Shown piece after piece: positions 8,375 to 17,701 of a stretch of DNA of 64,000 nt (its first letter is position 1; the number at the start of each line of letters is the position of its first letter). The DNA lies in contig NZ_CP068083.1 in assembly GCF_016725325.1 (NCBI RefSeq), positions 3,906,001-3,970,000 on the forward strand. The letters run 5' to 3'. This stretch comes from Sphingobacterium spiritivorum. Lineage in GTDB: Bacteria; Bacteroidota; Bacteroidia; Sphingobacteriales; Sphingobacteriaceae. Both the position numbers and the translations under genes were made by a program. The notes beneath the pieces were generated by a model, which saw only the letters and a program-made list of their open reading frames with translations, had not been told where the DNA came from and did no database searches.

Positions 8375-10843
8375 ATGAAACAGCTTATAATCATTATCCT
8401 TTTTTGTAGTCTTTTCTGCCGGGCGTATGCAGATGCTTTGCAGACCGATACGTTGGCGAAGGATAGTGCTGTGAAGAAGGATTTTGTAAGTCAGATGCAG
8501 GACTTTGCAAAACAATCGGCTGCCAGAAGCCGGAAGGATTATGATGCTGATCGTGCTATGGTACGTCAAAATGAGATTTTCGAGCAGATCAAGCGAACTA
8601 ATCAGCGAGCGCGTGCTTTTCTTAAAAACGGTGTAGACTCCTTACAGATAAATTCGGATCTGGATAATATTATAAAATGGCACGAAATAGCCGGTGATGG
8701 AGTTTTTAATCATTTGGGAACGGCACAGACTTCCCGTAACCTGACGACATCCTACAATGTACTTGTCGGACTTTCAAAAGATGTAGCTGTTCAGAAAAAC
8801 AGAATAGACCGGTACCAGACTCAACTTATACAATTTCGTTTTGCACTGGATTCCTTGTCGAATGATCCTTCCTTATTTCAGTTTCCGACAGATTCGGCAG
8901 AACTTGTTAATTATATTCAGCAGTTGCGTGCTGTTGCAGTAGAGATATCTCCTGTTACCCAATCCTTAAAGACAGCAATTTATAATATTCAGCATTTACA
9001 AACGAAGATTAATCTGGAACTGTTTCGGCTGAATGCACATATGGAAGAGATTAACTTTTATCAGAAAGAGATCTCTGAGCGGATTTTTAATAAGGAGTTT
9101 GTAAATATATGGGAGCCTAACACTTTTGACCGTCCATTTTCTGAGCTTCTCTATTATTCTGTGCATAAGGCTTACTTAGTAATGGTGTTTTATTTCAAAG
9201 CACATTGGGGTAAACTGCTTTTTCTTATTTTCCTGATATTATGCTCCGCTTATTACCTTACTTCTTTGAAAAAGGTATTCTTAAGTCAACAGGAAAAAGC
9301 AGAGAAGAAAGCAGAAGGACTAGTAATCCGTCATCCGGTTTGTTCAGCGATTATTATTGTTTGCAGTATTTTTCAGTTTATATTTCCGGCTCCGCCTTTT
9401 ATTTTCAGTGCGCTGCTGTGGATACTCTCCGGTATATTACTTTCCGTTATCTTTCGTACATATATAAGTGCTTACTGGATGAAGATATGGCTGGCTCTCT
9501 TTATATTCTTTGTGCTGGCGTGTACGGATAATATGATTCTGCAAGCCTCCAGACCGGAACGATGGTTTATCCTGATTATTTCTGCATGGAGTTTCGGTGT
9601 CGGACTGTATGCCTTGATCAATAGAAAGCAACACGAAGAGTTGCGGGAACGATGGATATTGTATCCCATAGGGCTTATGACAGCATTTACACTGACAGCA
9701 TGTTTCAGTGTTGTTTTTGGCCAGTACAATCTGGCTAAAGTGCTGATGGTATCGGGATTGTTAAGTGTGATCATCACAATTCTGTTTTTGTGGGTTGTGC
9801 GGTTAATTAATGAAGGCCTGCAGTATGCCTCTCTGGTTTATACACATCAGGAGCAGCGATTGTTTTATCTGAACTATAACCGGGTAGGCACACAGGCGCC
9901 AGCATTTTTTTACATCTTCCTTGTGATTGGCTGGTTTGTGTTATTTGGTCGTAACTTCTACGAGTTCAGGCAGATATCCGAGCCGCTAAAGAACTTTTTC
10001 GAACAGGAACATACCTTAGGAAGCTATACTTTTTCGATCAACAATCTGTTGACTTTTATTGTTATTATGATCGTCACAACAGTCGTTTCAAAAGTCGTTT
10101 CATATTTCGCATCTGATCAGCAATGGAACAGCAAGGAAGGGCAACGTAAGCAAAAATTGAAAGTAGGTAGCTGGCTGTTGCTAATCCGGATTACGATTAT
10201 TGTACTTGGACTTTTTCTTGCCTTTGCTGCAGCAGGTATAGCGATGGATAAGATTACGCTGATCCTGGGAGCATTAGGCGTAGGAGTTGGATTTGGTTTG
10301 CAGACGCTGGTTAATAATCTGGTGAGCGGATTGATCATTGCTTTTGAAAAACCTGTCAATGTGGGAGATGTAATCGAGGTCGGCGGACAAGGCGGGACAG
10401 TCAAGTCTATTGGTTTCAGAAGCAGTGTTATTTCAACTGTTGACGGGGCTGATCTTGTTTTACCCAACGGGGATTTGCTCAATTCTCATGTCATCAACTG
10501 GACATTGGGTGGCTATAAAAAGCGCATGCACATCGTATTGCGGGTAGCTTATGACAGCGATCTTCAACATATCCGGGACTTACTGTTACTTGTGATTGGC
10601 AAACAGGCAAGTATTCTGACGTCTCCTTTGCCTGTCGTACAGTACAATCAGTTTGCTGATAGCGCTATAGATATGGATATATATTTCTGGGTACGAAGCC
10701 TGAGAGATGCTTCGCAGATCCGTAGTGACCTTATGCAGACCATACATCAGCTCTTTCAGCAAGAAGGTATTGTTATCCCATTTCCGCAACAGGATCTTCA
10801 TATTACTTCCGCATCTGAGAAAGAGGAGGATCCAAAAGACTAA
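8375..10843 (+). CDS. MscS-family mechanosensitive channel, large (MscK-like) form
   Basis: 822 residues. A signal peptide (cut near residue 19) is followed by a ~250-residue charged, coiled-coil-prone periplasmic domain, then about eleven hydrophobic segments from residue ~285. The MscS core lies at ~600-790: the pore helix LGALGVGVGFGLQTLVNNLVSG, then the beta domain FEKPVNVGDVIEVGGQGGTVKSIG, ending with the cytoplasmic alpha/beta part. Such channels release solutes during hypo-osmotic shock; the long N-terminal part is typical of MscK-type members and may sense periplasmic or membrane signals. It starts 96 bp after gntR and appears independent of it. Confidence 0.92.
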   Translation: MKQLIIIILFCSLFCRAYADALQTDTLAKDSAVKKDFVSQMQDFAKQSAARSRKDYDADRAMVRQNEIFEQIKRTNQRARAFLKNGVDSLQINSDLDNIIKWHEIAGDGVFNHLGTAQTSRNLTTSYNVLVGLSKDVAVQKNRIDRYQTQLIQFRFALDSLSNDPSLFQFPTDSAELVNYIQQLRAVAVEISPVTQSLKTAIYNIQHLQTKINLELFRLNAHMEEINFYQKEISERIFNKEFVNIWEPNTFDRPFSELLYYSVHKAYLVMVFYFKAHWGKLLFLIFLILCSAYYLTSLKKVFLSQQEKAEKKAEGLVIRHPVCSAIIIVCSIFQFIFPAPPFIFSALLWILSGILLSVIFRTYISAYWMKIWLALFIFFVLACTDNMILQASRPERWFILIISAWSFGVGLYALINRKQHEELRERWILYPIGLMTAFTLTACFSVVFGQYNLAKVLMVSGLLSVIITILFLWVVRLINEGLQYASLVYTHQEQRLFYLNYNRVGTQAPAFFYIFLVIGWFVLFGRNFYEFRQISEPLKNFFEQEHTLGSYTFSINNLLTFIVIMIVTTVVSKVVSYFASDQQWNSKEGQRKQKLKVGSWLLLIRITIIVLGLFLAFAAAGIAMDKITLILGALGVGVGFGLQTLVNNLVSGLIIAFEKPVNVGDVIEVGGQGGTVKSIGFRSSVISTVDGADLVLPNGDLLNSHVINWTLGGYKKRMHIVLRVAYDSDLQHIRDLLLLVIGKQASILTSPLPVVQYNQFADSAIDMDIYFWVRSLRDASQIRSDLMQTIHQLFQQEGIVIPFPQQDLHITSASEKEEDPKD

Positions 10844-10915
10844 AAATAAAATTATTTTGCAGGGATAAAATTTTTTATTTAACATTGAGTTTAAGTAATG
10901 CTAAACTACAGCGCT

Positions 10916-10923
10916 TACTTTTG
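10916..10923 (+). promoter_or_regulatory. Candidate -7 element (TACTTTTG)
   Basis: A perfect TAnnTTTG lies 155 bp before the phosphoesterase/propeller gene in a 234-bp intergenic region. A TTG at 10885 is 28 bp upstream, longer than ideal, so the -33 partner is uncertain. A second near-match (TAGTTTG) lies closer to the gene. Confidence 0.35.
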
Positions 10924-11077
10924 CCAGAATATATGCCTTTCGTTTTTGTATTTTTTAATATTTATAAACAATTGGTGTAGTTTGTAGTATGTTGCATCAT
11001 TAAAAAACGAATAATCAATTCTAAAATAATAATTTTCAGCAAGCTGCTGCACATGCAAAGTTTGCCCCTACGTCATC

Positions 11078-13465
11078 ATGAGAAAAATATTACTTATCAG
11101 TGCAATTTTAACTGCTCAACTGGTACATGCACAGTATCGCGGACAGGTTTACATCGATCTTAACGATAATAAGAAACCGGATCTGAATGAAAAAGGAGTA
11201 GGAGATATCCTCGTATCGGACGGATATGATATGGTCAAAACGGATGCGAATGGCAAATTTGATATTAAACCTCATGAAAAAGCCCGTTTTCTTTTCATTA
11301 CTGTTCCATCGGGTTATAAGGCCGGGAAAACACATTATATTAAACTTTCCAAAGCGGATGAAACATATGACTTCAGCTTGGTAAAGGATGAAAATCAATC
11401 GGCTGATAAATTACGTTTTATTCAGATTACCGATACTGAAACACCCCTCTACGGGCAATGGATAGACAATGTCCGTAATTACGCACGTGAACAGGGAGCT
11501 TCATTAATTATGCATACCGGCGACATCTGTTACGAACCGGGTATGCAGTTTCATGCGCGTCAGGTCAATTCAGAACTGATGCGCAGACCTACCTATTACG
11601 CTGTTGGTAATCATGATCTCGTAAAAGGGGAATATGGTGAAAAACTATTTGAGGATCTGTTTGGTCCTACTTATTATTCATTTGATGCTGGTCCTGCACA
11701 TTTTGTGGTAACACCTATGGCCGGTGGCGACTATGCACCCAGCTATACACAGGATCAGGTGATCGCCTGGCTGAAAAAGGATCTGGCTGCAAAGGATAAG
11801 AATAAGCCTTTGATCTTTATCAATCATGACTTTGCAGTAGGGAAAGATTTTGTGATGAAAGGTAAGACAGAACAGATTGACCTCAAACAGTATAATCTGA
11901 AAGCCTGGCTGTTTGGGCACTGGCATAATAATTTTGTACAACGCGTAGGCGAAGGCAATGTGTATGTGATCTCTACCGGAGCTCCGAATAAAGGAGGCAT
12001 CGATAATTCAGCTGGTCAGTTTATGGCTATTGACATCGATAGTAACGGAGTTACTCATGTGCAGCCTGTATATGCTAATCTGAAAGGACATGTGGCTGTA
12101 GTAAGTCCTGCTGCGGCTGGTACGAATACCCTGAATGGTAATAAACTCGAGTTAAATGTCAATATCTATGATAGTGAAAGAGCTGTAACCGGAGTCCATA
12201 CGTATATCTATGACCAGCATGGAAAACAGATCGCTAAAGAATCACTGGAACAACGGAGTGATTGGAACTGGAGAGGGCAGGGGGCATTAGGCAAAGTAGC
12301 TTATGGCGTAAATTATGAAATGCTTACTGAAGTGGTATATACTAACGGCGAGCGCGAATTAAAGAAACAACCTTTCACCTTAGCCAGGAATGTTGCTGAT
12401 CAGCCTCTGCAGCTGATATGGAGTGCCAATATCGGAGCGAGTGTATGGAAAGCAAGTCCGCTTGTTGTGGATGATCTGGTACTGGCTGCGACTATTGATG
12501 ACGGTATGACTGACAAAAGCAAGATCGTTGCGCTGGACAAAAAAACTGGAAAAGAGATCTGGTCTTATCGTACAAAAAGCTCTGTTAAAAATAAGTTGAA
12601 CGTAGCTGAAGGACTAGTGTTAGCTACGGATGGTGCCGGCAATGTATATGCGCTGGATGTCAAAACCGGAAAACCTAAATGGACAAAGGATCTTAGCGGC
12701 GGAACGCTGCCGGTGTACGTAACAGGAGGGGTAATAGATAAAGGTATTTACTATACCGGTTATGGTAAATACCTGTCGGCCTTAAATGTCAAAACAGGAG
12801 ATGTAATCTGGCAGAATAAGGATTGGAATAGCGGTGAAGGGATGCCCGGATCTATGCTGATTGCAAAAGATGTACTGCTTACAGGCAGCAACTGGAATAG
12901 CTTATTTGCACATGATCTTGCATCCGGTAAACTGTTGTGGAAGAGAAATGATGACGGACTTCGTTTCAGAAGCGGCGGTGTGAGTTTTGATGGTGAATAT
13001 GTATACACCACGGGACTTAACGGTTTGTTTGTCCTGGATCTGAAAAGCGGAGAGACCATTAGAAAGAAAATTTTTGAGGATGAATTTAAGGTAATGGCAT
13101 CGCCTCTGCTTTTAAACGGTGAACTGATCATGCCTACATCTGTAAGTGGTGTGAAAAGTTACGACCTCAAGACGCTGGAAGAAAAATGGCAGTTTAATAC
13201 CGGAGAAGCGCTGGTATATACTTCAGCCTATACCAGTCCGGATCAGCATAAACCTGTTCGTACAGTAGAAAGCAGTGTCATTGCTGTAGGAAACAATCTG
13301 TACTTCGGAGCTTCAGACGGACAGTTTTATGTGCTTGATCAGACGGGTAAACTCGTACAGGCTATTACATTGGGAGCGCCTGTATTTGCCGAGGCAACTC
13401 TTGCAGATCATTATATGTATGTAGCGGATTTTTCAGGTAATGTACATTGTTTTAAGATGAAATAG
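11078..13465 (+). CDS. Secreted calcineurin-like phosphoesterase fused to PQQ-like beta-propeller
   Basis: 795 residues with a signal peptide (cleavage after VHAQ). Residues ~20-105 look like an SdrD-type beta sandwich with an Asp-rich linker (DLNDNKKPDLNEKG). Residues ~110-350 are a metallophosphoesterase: TGDIC, GNHD (177-180), INHD and GHWH (280-283). The usual first motif DxH reads DTE (Asp119, Glu121), so one metal ligand is changed. From ~440 to the end are PQQ/PQQ-like propeller blades (ALDKKTGKEIWSYRT, ALDVKTGKPKWTKDL, ALNVKTGDVIWQNKD). It probably hydrolyses a phosphoester in the periplasm while the propeller binds a partner or ligand; the substrate is unknown. Confidence 0.85.
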   Translation: MRKILLISAILTAQLVHAQYRGQVYIDLNDNKKPDLNEKGVGDILVSDGYDMVKTDANGKFDIKPHEKARFLFITVPSGYKAGKTHYIKLSKADETYDFSLVKDENQSADKLRFIQITDTETPLYGQWIDNVRNYAREQGASLIMHTGDICYEPGMQFHARQVNSELMRRPTYYAVGNHDLVKGEYGEKLFEDLFGPTYYSFDAGPAHFVVTPMAGGDYAPSYTQDQVIAWLKKDLAAKDKNKPLIFINHDFAVGKDFVMKGKTEQIDLKQYNLKAWLFGHWHNNFVQRVGEGNVYVISTGAPNKGGIDNSAGQFMAIDIDSNGVTHVQPVYANLKGHVAVVSPAAAGTNTLNGNKLELNVNIYDSERAVTGVHTYIYDQHGKQIAKESLEQRSDWNWRGQGALGKVAYGVNYEMLTEVVYTNGERELKKQPFTLARNVADQPLQLIWSANIGASVWKASPLVVDDLVLAATIDDGMTDKSKIVALDKKTGKEIWSYRTKSSVKNKLNVAEGLVLATDGAGNVYALDVKTGKPKWTKDLSGGTLPVYVTGGVIDKGIYYTGYGKYLSALNVKTGDVIWQNKDWNSGEGMPGSMLIAKDVLLTGSNWNSLFAHDLASGKLLWKRNDDGLRFRSGGVSFDGEYVYTTGLNGLFVLDLKSGETIRKKIFEDEFKVMASPLLLNGELIMPTSVSGVKSYDLKTLEEKWQFNTGEALVYTSAYTSPDQHKPVRTVESSVIAVGNNLYFGASDGQFYVLDQTGKLVQAITLGAPVFAEATLADHYMYVADFSGNVHCFKMK

Positions 13466-13530
13466 CAGCTATAAATTTTAGACGGTTTTAAAGTACTGAT
13501 CGTACTGAAAAAGCTGATTTCCTAAAAATG

Positions 13531-13563
13531 ACAACGCCCCTGAAATCTATTCAGGGGCGTTGT
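13531..13563. terminator. Bidirectional terminator hairpin
   Basis: A 14-bp perfect stem (13531-13544 with 13550-13563) and a 5-nt loop ATCTA lie between the convergent propeller gene and the phosphonate-type operon. On the minus strand it is followed by TTTTT, so it suits that operon best. Confidence 0.85.
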
Positions 13564-13566
13564 CGT

Positions 13567-14553
13567 TTAGTATTTAAGTACTCGGGAATCGATTTCCGAA
13601 CTAATGGGATAGACATCTTTGTAAATATCAATCCCTGTCTGTTCCAGCGGTATGCCGGCCATGCTGGTTTTTTTGCCTTTGATCGAGATTCTATTCTTGT
13701 TGTTAATATCGATCATCGCCCAGATCGGCTCCTCGTAGACCAGTGTGTACTGTAGTATCCGGTGTTTTTTATAAAAGTCTTCTGAAAATGCGCGGCTTTT
13801 GAATTCTTCTCCGGCCCAGTAGTAAGATGCACTGTTGATCTGTACATAATGTATTCCGTTTATTTCATTATGATAATTCATATGATGATGTCCTGTCAAT
13901 ACGAGGATGACCTTTTTGAACCCGGCCTTTTCGTTTATCTGCTCTAACAGATAACGAACCTCCATTCCGTTATCAAGTCCTCCTAAGGTATTCTCCAGAC
14001 CCTGGTGACAGAATATTATGGTCCTTAAGGAAGTCTTTTTCAAATCTTCTTTAAGCCATTCCAGTTGCTTCTTTGCTATTGTACGCGGATAACCCGGTAT
14101 CTCGGTTGTTTCACTTTTCTCGTTACCGTCAAGGACCACAAAATGAAAACCATTCTTATCAAACGAATAGTAAGGACGATCAACAGACCAGAACGCTAAG
14201 GTCTGTTCTTTGGTATATCCTCCGTCGGTATCATGATTACCCAACACATGGTATTTATCTCCCTTAAAGCTGTTCCATATATCCATCAAAGGTTTATTCT
14301 GCGGTTTGGGCATACAGAAATCCCCCAGTTGGATAATGAAATCCGGTTTTTCCTGTTTCATCGCTGCAATAAATGCGGCTGCCCGTTTCTCACTGTCGTG
14401 CATCAGGTCATAATGCAGATCCGTGATGACACCGAACTTTATGCTTTGACTGGCTTTATCTGTACCTGCTTGGGCAGAGGCAAATGCCGGGTTTATCAGC
14501 AGACCGGTGATCCCAAGTCCTCCGATTTTTAAAAATGATTTTCTGTCTATCAT
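13567..14553 (-). CDS. Exported metallophosphoesterase, last gene of phosphonate-type operon
   Basis: 328 residues. The N-terminus RKSFLKIGGLGITGLLINPAF resembles a Tat-like or long signal peptide with cleavage near ASAQA. All calcineurin-like motifs are intact: ITDLHYD, QLGDF, GNHDTDGG, FCHQGL and GHHHMN, so a dimetal phosphoesterase is expected. The gene follows the PhnX-like hydrolase by 32 bp on the same strand and ends at a shared terminator, so it is probably co-transcribed. It may release a phosphorylated alcohol or phosphate outside the cytoplasm before uptake by the OPA-type transporter of the same operon; that order is inference. Confidence 0.85.
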   Translation of the reverse strand: MIDRKSFLKIGGLGITGLLINPAFASAQAGTDKASQSIKFGVITDLHYDLMHDSEKRAAAFIAAMKQEKPDFIIQLGDFCMPKPQNKPLMDIWNSFKGDKYHVLGNHDTDGGYTKEQTLAFWSVDRPYYSFDKNGFHFVVLDGNEKSETTEIPGYPRTIAKKQLEWLKEDLKKTSLRTIIFCHQGLENTLGGLDNGMEVRYLLEQINEKAGFKKVILVLTGHHHMNYHNEINGIHYVQINSASYYWAGEEFKSRAFSEDFYKKHRILQYTLVYEEPIWAMIDINNKNRISIKGKKTSMAGIPLEQTGIDIYKDVYPISSEIDSRVLKY

Positions 14554-14585
14554 AACTGGTTTTATTGTTAGCCGTAATTCCTGTA

Positions 14586-15314
14586 TTATAAGGCTTTTAT
14601 AAGTTCTATAATTTCCAATGGCTGATGTATAAGTTTATCCGACGGATAATAATTCAGTTCATGTTCTGCATGTGTTCCATAGAGTGATCCTACCGAATAA
14701 GCTACATGAGCACGATGCGCAGATTGCAGATCCGAAGGGGTATCGCCTATATTGATCACCGTACCCGCATCCCGGATCTGACATTTTTCCATCGCAAGAT
14801 AAATCATATCCGGTTCAGGTCTGCCATTTTCTACATCACTGCTGGATACAGAGCAATTAATAATATTGTCTGCGGTATTATGGAGTCTTACATAATGACT
14901 GTCCAGATCTTTATCCCAACCCAGTTTACGCAGAATAATGGAAGTTACCTTTCGGTAGAATCCGGTAGTCAGTGCGATCCGGATATTGTTTTCACGGCAG
15001 AATTCGAATACTTCCAATACCCCGTCGTAAGGTTTTGCTCCATATGTTTCATAATGATGTTCGAGTGTATTGCAGAAAAAAGCATAGGATTCGTCTACTT
15101 TCTCTTTAAATGAGGGATGATTTTCTCCGATTTCATCTTTCCAGATGGTTTCGAATACCCGGTATTTAGACCAGCCCATCATGCCGTTTATTTTTTCGGA
15201 AGATACTTCCAGTTGTGTTGCCTGAATGGCTTCGAAAAAACATTTTTCGACTTCACGATTGTCCTGTACGGTAGTTCCGGCCATATCAAACAAGGCTAAT
15301 TTAATTTTACTCAT
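14586..15314 (-). CDS. PhnX-like (phosphonatase-type) HAD hydrolase
   Basis: 242 residues, cytoplasmic. HAD motifs: FDMAGTTV with nucleophile Asp10, LTTGF (motif II), GRPEPDMI with the motif III Lys/Arg region, and NIGDTPSDL (motif IV). The cap has MGWSK with Lys50 at the spacing of the Schiff-base lysine of phosphonoacetaldehyde hydrolase (MGxxK; 40 residues after the nucleophile). It matches the phosphonatase-like group known next to phosphonate-catabolism genes. Its start overlaps the stop of the transporter gene (ATGAGTAA), indicating translational coupling. C-P bond cleavage of a phosphono-aldehyde is the best guess; simple phosphatase activity is the alternative. Confidence 0.8.
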   Translation of the reverse strand: MSKIKLALFDMAGTTVQDNREVEKCFFEAIQATQLEVSSEKINGMMGWSKYRVFETIWKDEIGENHPSFKEKVDESYAFFCNTLEHHYETYGAKPYDGVLEVFEFCRENNIRIALTTGFYRKVTSIILRKLGWDKDLDSHYVRLHNTADNIINCSVSSSDVENGRPEPDMIYLAMEKCQIRDAGTVINIGDTPSDLQSAHRAHVAYSVGSLYGTHAEHELNYYPSDKLIHQPLEIIELIKAL

Positions 15315-16557
15315 GATTATTGATCTGTTGAGGTTTTATAAATGATATAATGCATGCACATATTGCGCATATGACAGCGACTATTAAAAAAATATTGGAG
15401 GTGTTTCCGGTATAATCGATTATTTTACCAAACAGAGGTTCGCCTACAGCTGCAAATATATAAGCAAACATATTCATAATGCCAATCCCTGTACCGACGA
15501 GTTTTGAACCGAGAAGATCAGGACTCAGCGTCCAGAAATTAGCTTGTGGCCCGTATACAAAAAAGCCTGCAGCAAACATAAGAATTGCTGCCAGCGTATG
15601 ATGTGGAGCTGGTATAACGTAAATAAGTAATGCTACAGCACAGCTGCACAGCATCCCGATCCGGATAGATTTGCTTCTGTTTTTATTAAAGAGCACATCA
15701 GAAATATAACCAAAAGAAACTGCGCCGATGGCCATTCCGACCGGAATAAATAAGGTAAGCCAAAGGTTCTCAGAAGATTCTTTGTAATTATTTCCGAGAA
15801 AATGAATAGGCACCCAGAAGATAAGACCATATCTGGCCATACTTTGAAATCCTATAGCCACGGAAGCAATCATAAAATTGCGGTTCTGAAATACCGTTTT
15901 ATAGGAGGATTTCCATTCCGACTTTTTCTCGATAGTTCCGCCAGAGGAGCTTTCTGCTGTTTTGTAGCCTTTTAGGGAAGGATGACTACGTGCAATAATC
16001 AGAAACAGAACCAAGGCAAACAGCAGAAACAAAATCGGGTATCTGAAAAGTGTGCGCCAGCTTTGTCCCTGCTGCACCAGTAATAAAGCCATAAAGAATG
16101 TTAGTACAGAAGAACTTCCCGCTGCCATAGTATAGAATCCGAATGCTTTACCTCTTTCATTACTGTCCCACCAGTTGGATATGAGTTTGCTGCCCGAGCC
16201 CCAGGCCATAGACTGAAAATATCCGTTTAATGTCCAGAGAATCAGAATGGCTGTATAGGTCGTTGCATAACTGATGCTGAGGTTGCAGATAATGGACAGA
16301 AAACCACCTGTCAATATCATGATTTTCGGACTGAAGCGGTCAGCCAGATTGCCGTTGATAAGCTGTCCCAGTGCATACCCCATTAGCATCGAAAAACTGA
16401 TCCATCCGATCTGCTGAAAACTAATGTGCAGTTCGGCAGCCATACCTTTGGCTGCCCATCCGAAATTGTGGCGTCCGGTATAGAAGAACAGGTAGCAAAA
16501 CATGGTAATAAACAACATTTTCCATTGTTCTTTTCTGAATTTTTTTTGAATATCCAT
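15307..16557 (-). CDS. OPA/GlpT-type MFS transporter
   Basis: 416 residues, about 12 membrane helices. It resembles organophosphate:phosphate antiporters (glycerol-3-P, hexose-P, phosphoglycerate): YLFFYTGRHNFGWAAKGMA in helix 1, GQLINGNLADRFSPK, and NGYFQSMAWGSGSKLISNWW. The gene lies 6 bp after the dehydrogenase gene and overlaps the start of the HAD hydrolase, so uptake of the substrate of those two enzymes is its likely job. A phosphonate or phosphomonoester is expected from the family and the context; the exact substrate cannot be read. Confidence 0.82.
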   Translation of the reverse strand: MDIQKKFRKEQWKMLFITMFCYLFFYTGRHNFGWAAKGMAAELHISFQQIGWISFSMLMGYALGQLINGNLADRFSPKIMILTGGFLSIICNLSISYATTYTAILILWTLNGYFQSMAWGSGSKLISNWWDSNERGKAFGFYTMAAGSSSVLTFFMALLLVQQGQSWRTLFRYPILFLLFALVLFLIIARSHPSLKGYKTAESSSGGTIEKKSEWKSSYKTVFQNRNFMIASVAIGFQSMARYGLIFWVPIHFLGNNYKESSENLWLTLFIPVGMAIGAVSFGYISDVLFNKNRSKSIRIGMLCSCAVALLIYVIPAPHHTLAAILMFAAGFFVYGPQANFWTLSPDLLGSKLVGTGIGIMNMFAYIFAAVGEPLFGKIIDYTGNTSNIFLIVAVICAICACIISFIKPQQINNHE

Positions 16558-16563
16558 CCTGTA

Positions 16564-17643
16564 TTAGTTTTGATGGATAAGGATGCCGACACGTACCGGT
16601 TTTTTATCTTTTGCATAGGCAAATGCTTCGTTGACTTCTTCCAGCGAAAATTCTTTTTCGATCATTCCGGCAAAAGGATAGTTGTCCAGATGAACCGTAA
16701 TAAAATCAACAGCTGTATTGAAATCCGAATAATTGTAATTGTGCAGTCCGCGTATGGTTAGTACACGTCTTATGATTTGTTCGGCATCAATATGAAGCTT
16801 GCGTTGTTTAAAGACAGCACCAATCAATATCGCATATCCGCCAACGGCTAAGTGATCAATGCCCGATTCCATTGCCTCAGGTGAACCACTCATATCAAAA
16901 AAGCAATCCATCAGAAGAGAGCCCGACAGTTCTTCGGATTGATCTGCCGGATTGAATGTCTGGTCTGCACCGAATTTCCGGGCAAGTTCCAGTCTTTTTT
17001 GATCCATATCCGAAGCAATAATATAGGCTGCTCCGGCTTCTTTGCACATTGCCGCACAAACCAGGCCCAGCAACCCCATTCCGGAGATGAGGATACGTTT
17101 ACCTTTTACAGATCCGGCCAGCCGCAGGGCTCCGGCAGCCGTAGCCACAGCACAATTGATCGTCGCAGCTACTGGCAGAGGTAATGATGGCGATAATTTT
17201 CGGATGCAGGTATGGGGGCGCAGAATAATATGCGTAGCCAGTCCACCATGGAAACTATCTGTTTCTGTAAGCTGACGATGCCCGTATTTATAAAGTGCAG
17301 TGTTTTTCTGCGGAATTTCCGGATTATAGCTGTCCGTCTGCGGATCGCTGGCAAATACGGTCCAGGTAATCAGATCGCCTTTTTGCAGGGGAATACCAAT
17401 AGCATCGGTTCCTTTATAATCAGGAGCGATATCTTCTATAATTCCTGCAATTTCGTGTCCCAGAATGGTTGGACAAGGTTCCTGACGCATGCCGCAATAA
17501 GTATGAAGATCACTTCCGCAAAGCGTAGTATAGCAGATTTTTACTAATATTTCTCCTTCCGAGAGCGGTCTCACGGGCATACTGTGCGAAGTGAGAGGTG
17601 TGTTTGAACGTTCAAAAACCAGAAAATTCCCTTGTTTTATCAT
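16564..17643 (-). CDS. Zinc-type alcohol dehydrogenase, HpnZ-like
   Basis: 359 residues, medium-chain dehydrogenase. The catalytic zinc site is present (CGSDLH with Cys42; GHE 62-64) and the Rossmann fold shows GMGLLG followed by an acidic residue after the next strand. It most resembles the alcohol dehydrogenase group associated with phosphonate catabolism (HpnZ), including the ALYKYGH segment. The lobe that normally carries four structural-zinc cysteines before that segment reads DPQTDSYNPEIPQKN and has none. First gene of the four-gene operon. It may oxidise a hydroxyalkylphosphonate to the aldehyde used by the PhnX-like enzyme. Assignment rests on overall pattern and neighbours. Confidence 0.8.
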   Translation of the reverse strand: MIKQGNFLVFERSNTPLTSHSMPVRPLSEGEILVKICYTTLCGSDLHTYCGMRQEPCPTILGHEIAGIIEDIAPDYKGTDAIGIPLQKGDLITWTVFASDPQTDSYNPEIPQKNTALYKYGHRQLTETDSFHGGLATHIILRPHTCIRKLSPSLPLPVAATINCAVATAAGALRLAGSVKGKRILISGMGLLGLVCAAMCKEAGAAYIIASDMDQKRLELARKFGADQTFNPADQSEELSGSLLMDCFFDMSGSPEAMESGIDHLAVGGYAILIGAVFKQRKLHIDAEQIIRRVLTIRGLHNYNYSDFNTAVDFITVHLDNYPFAGMIEKEFSLEEVNEAFAYAKDKKPVRVGILIHQN

Positions 17644-17648
17644 AATGG

Positions 17649-17701
17649 TAGTATAAATATATAAAATGTTTTGTAATACTAAACAATGTTTATTTATACT
17701 A
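17649..17701. promoter_or_regulatory. Inverted repeat upstream of phosphonate-type operon
   Basis: TAGTATAAATA (17649-17659) and TATTTATACTA (17691-17701) are a perfect 11-bp inverted repeat 42 bp apart, four helical turns, immediately upstream of the dehydrogenase ATG. It could be a split operator or an mRNA leader hairpin. No regulator gene lies in the operon. The region 17702-17860 shows nothing further. Confidence 0.4.
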
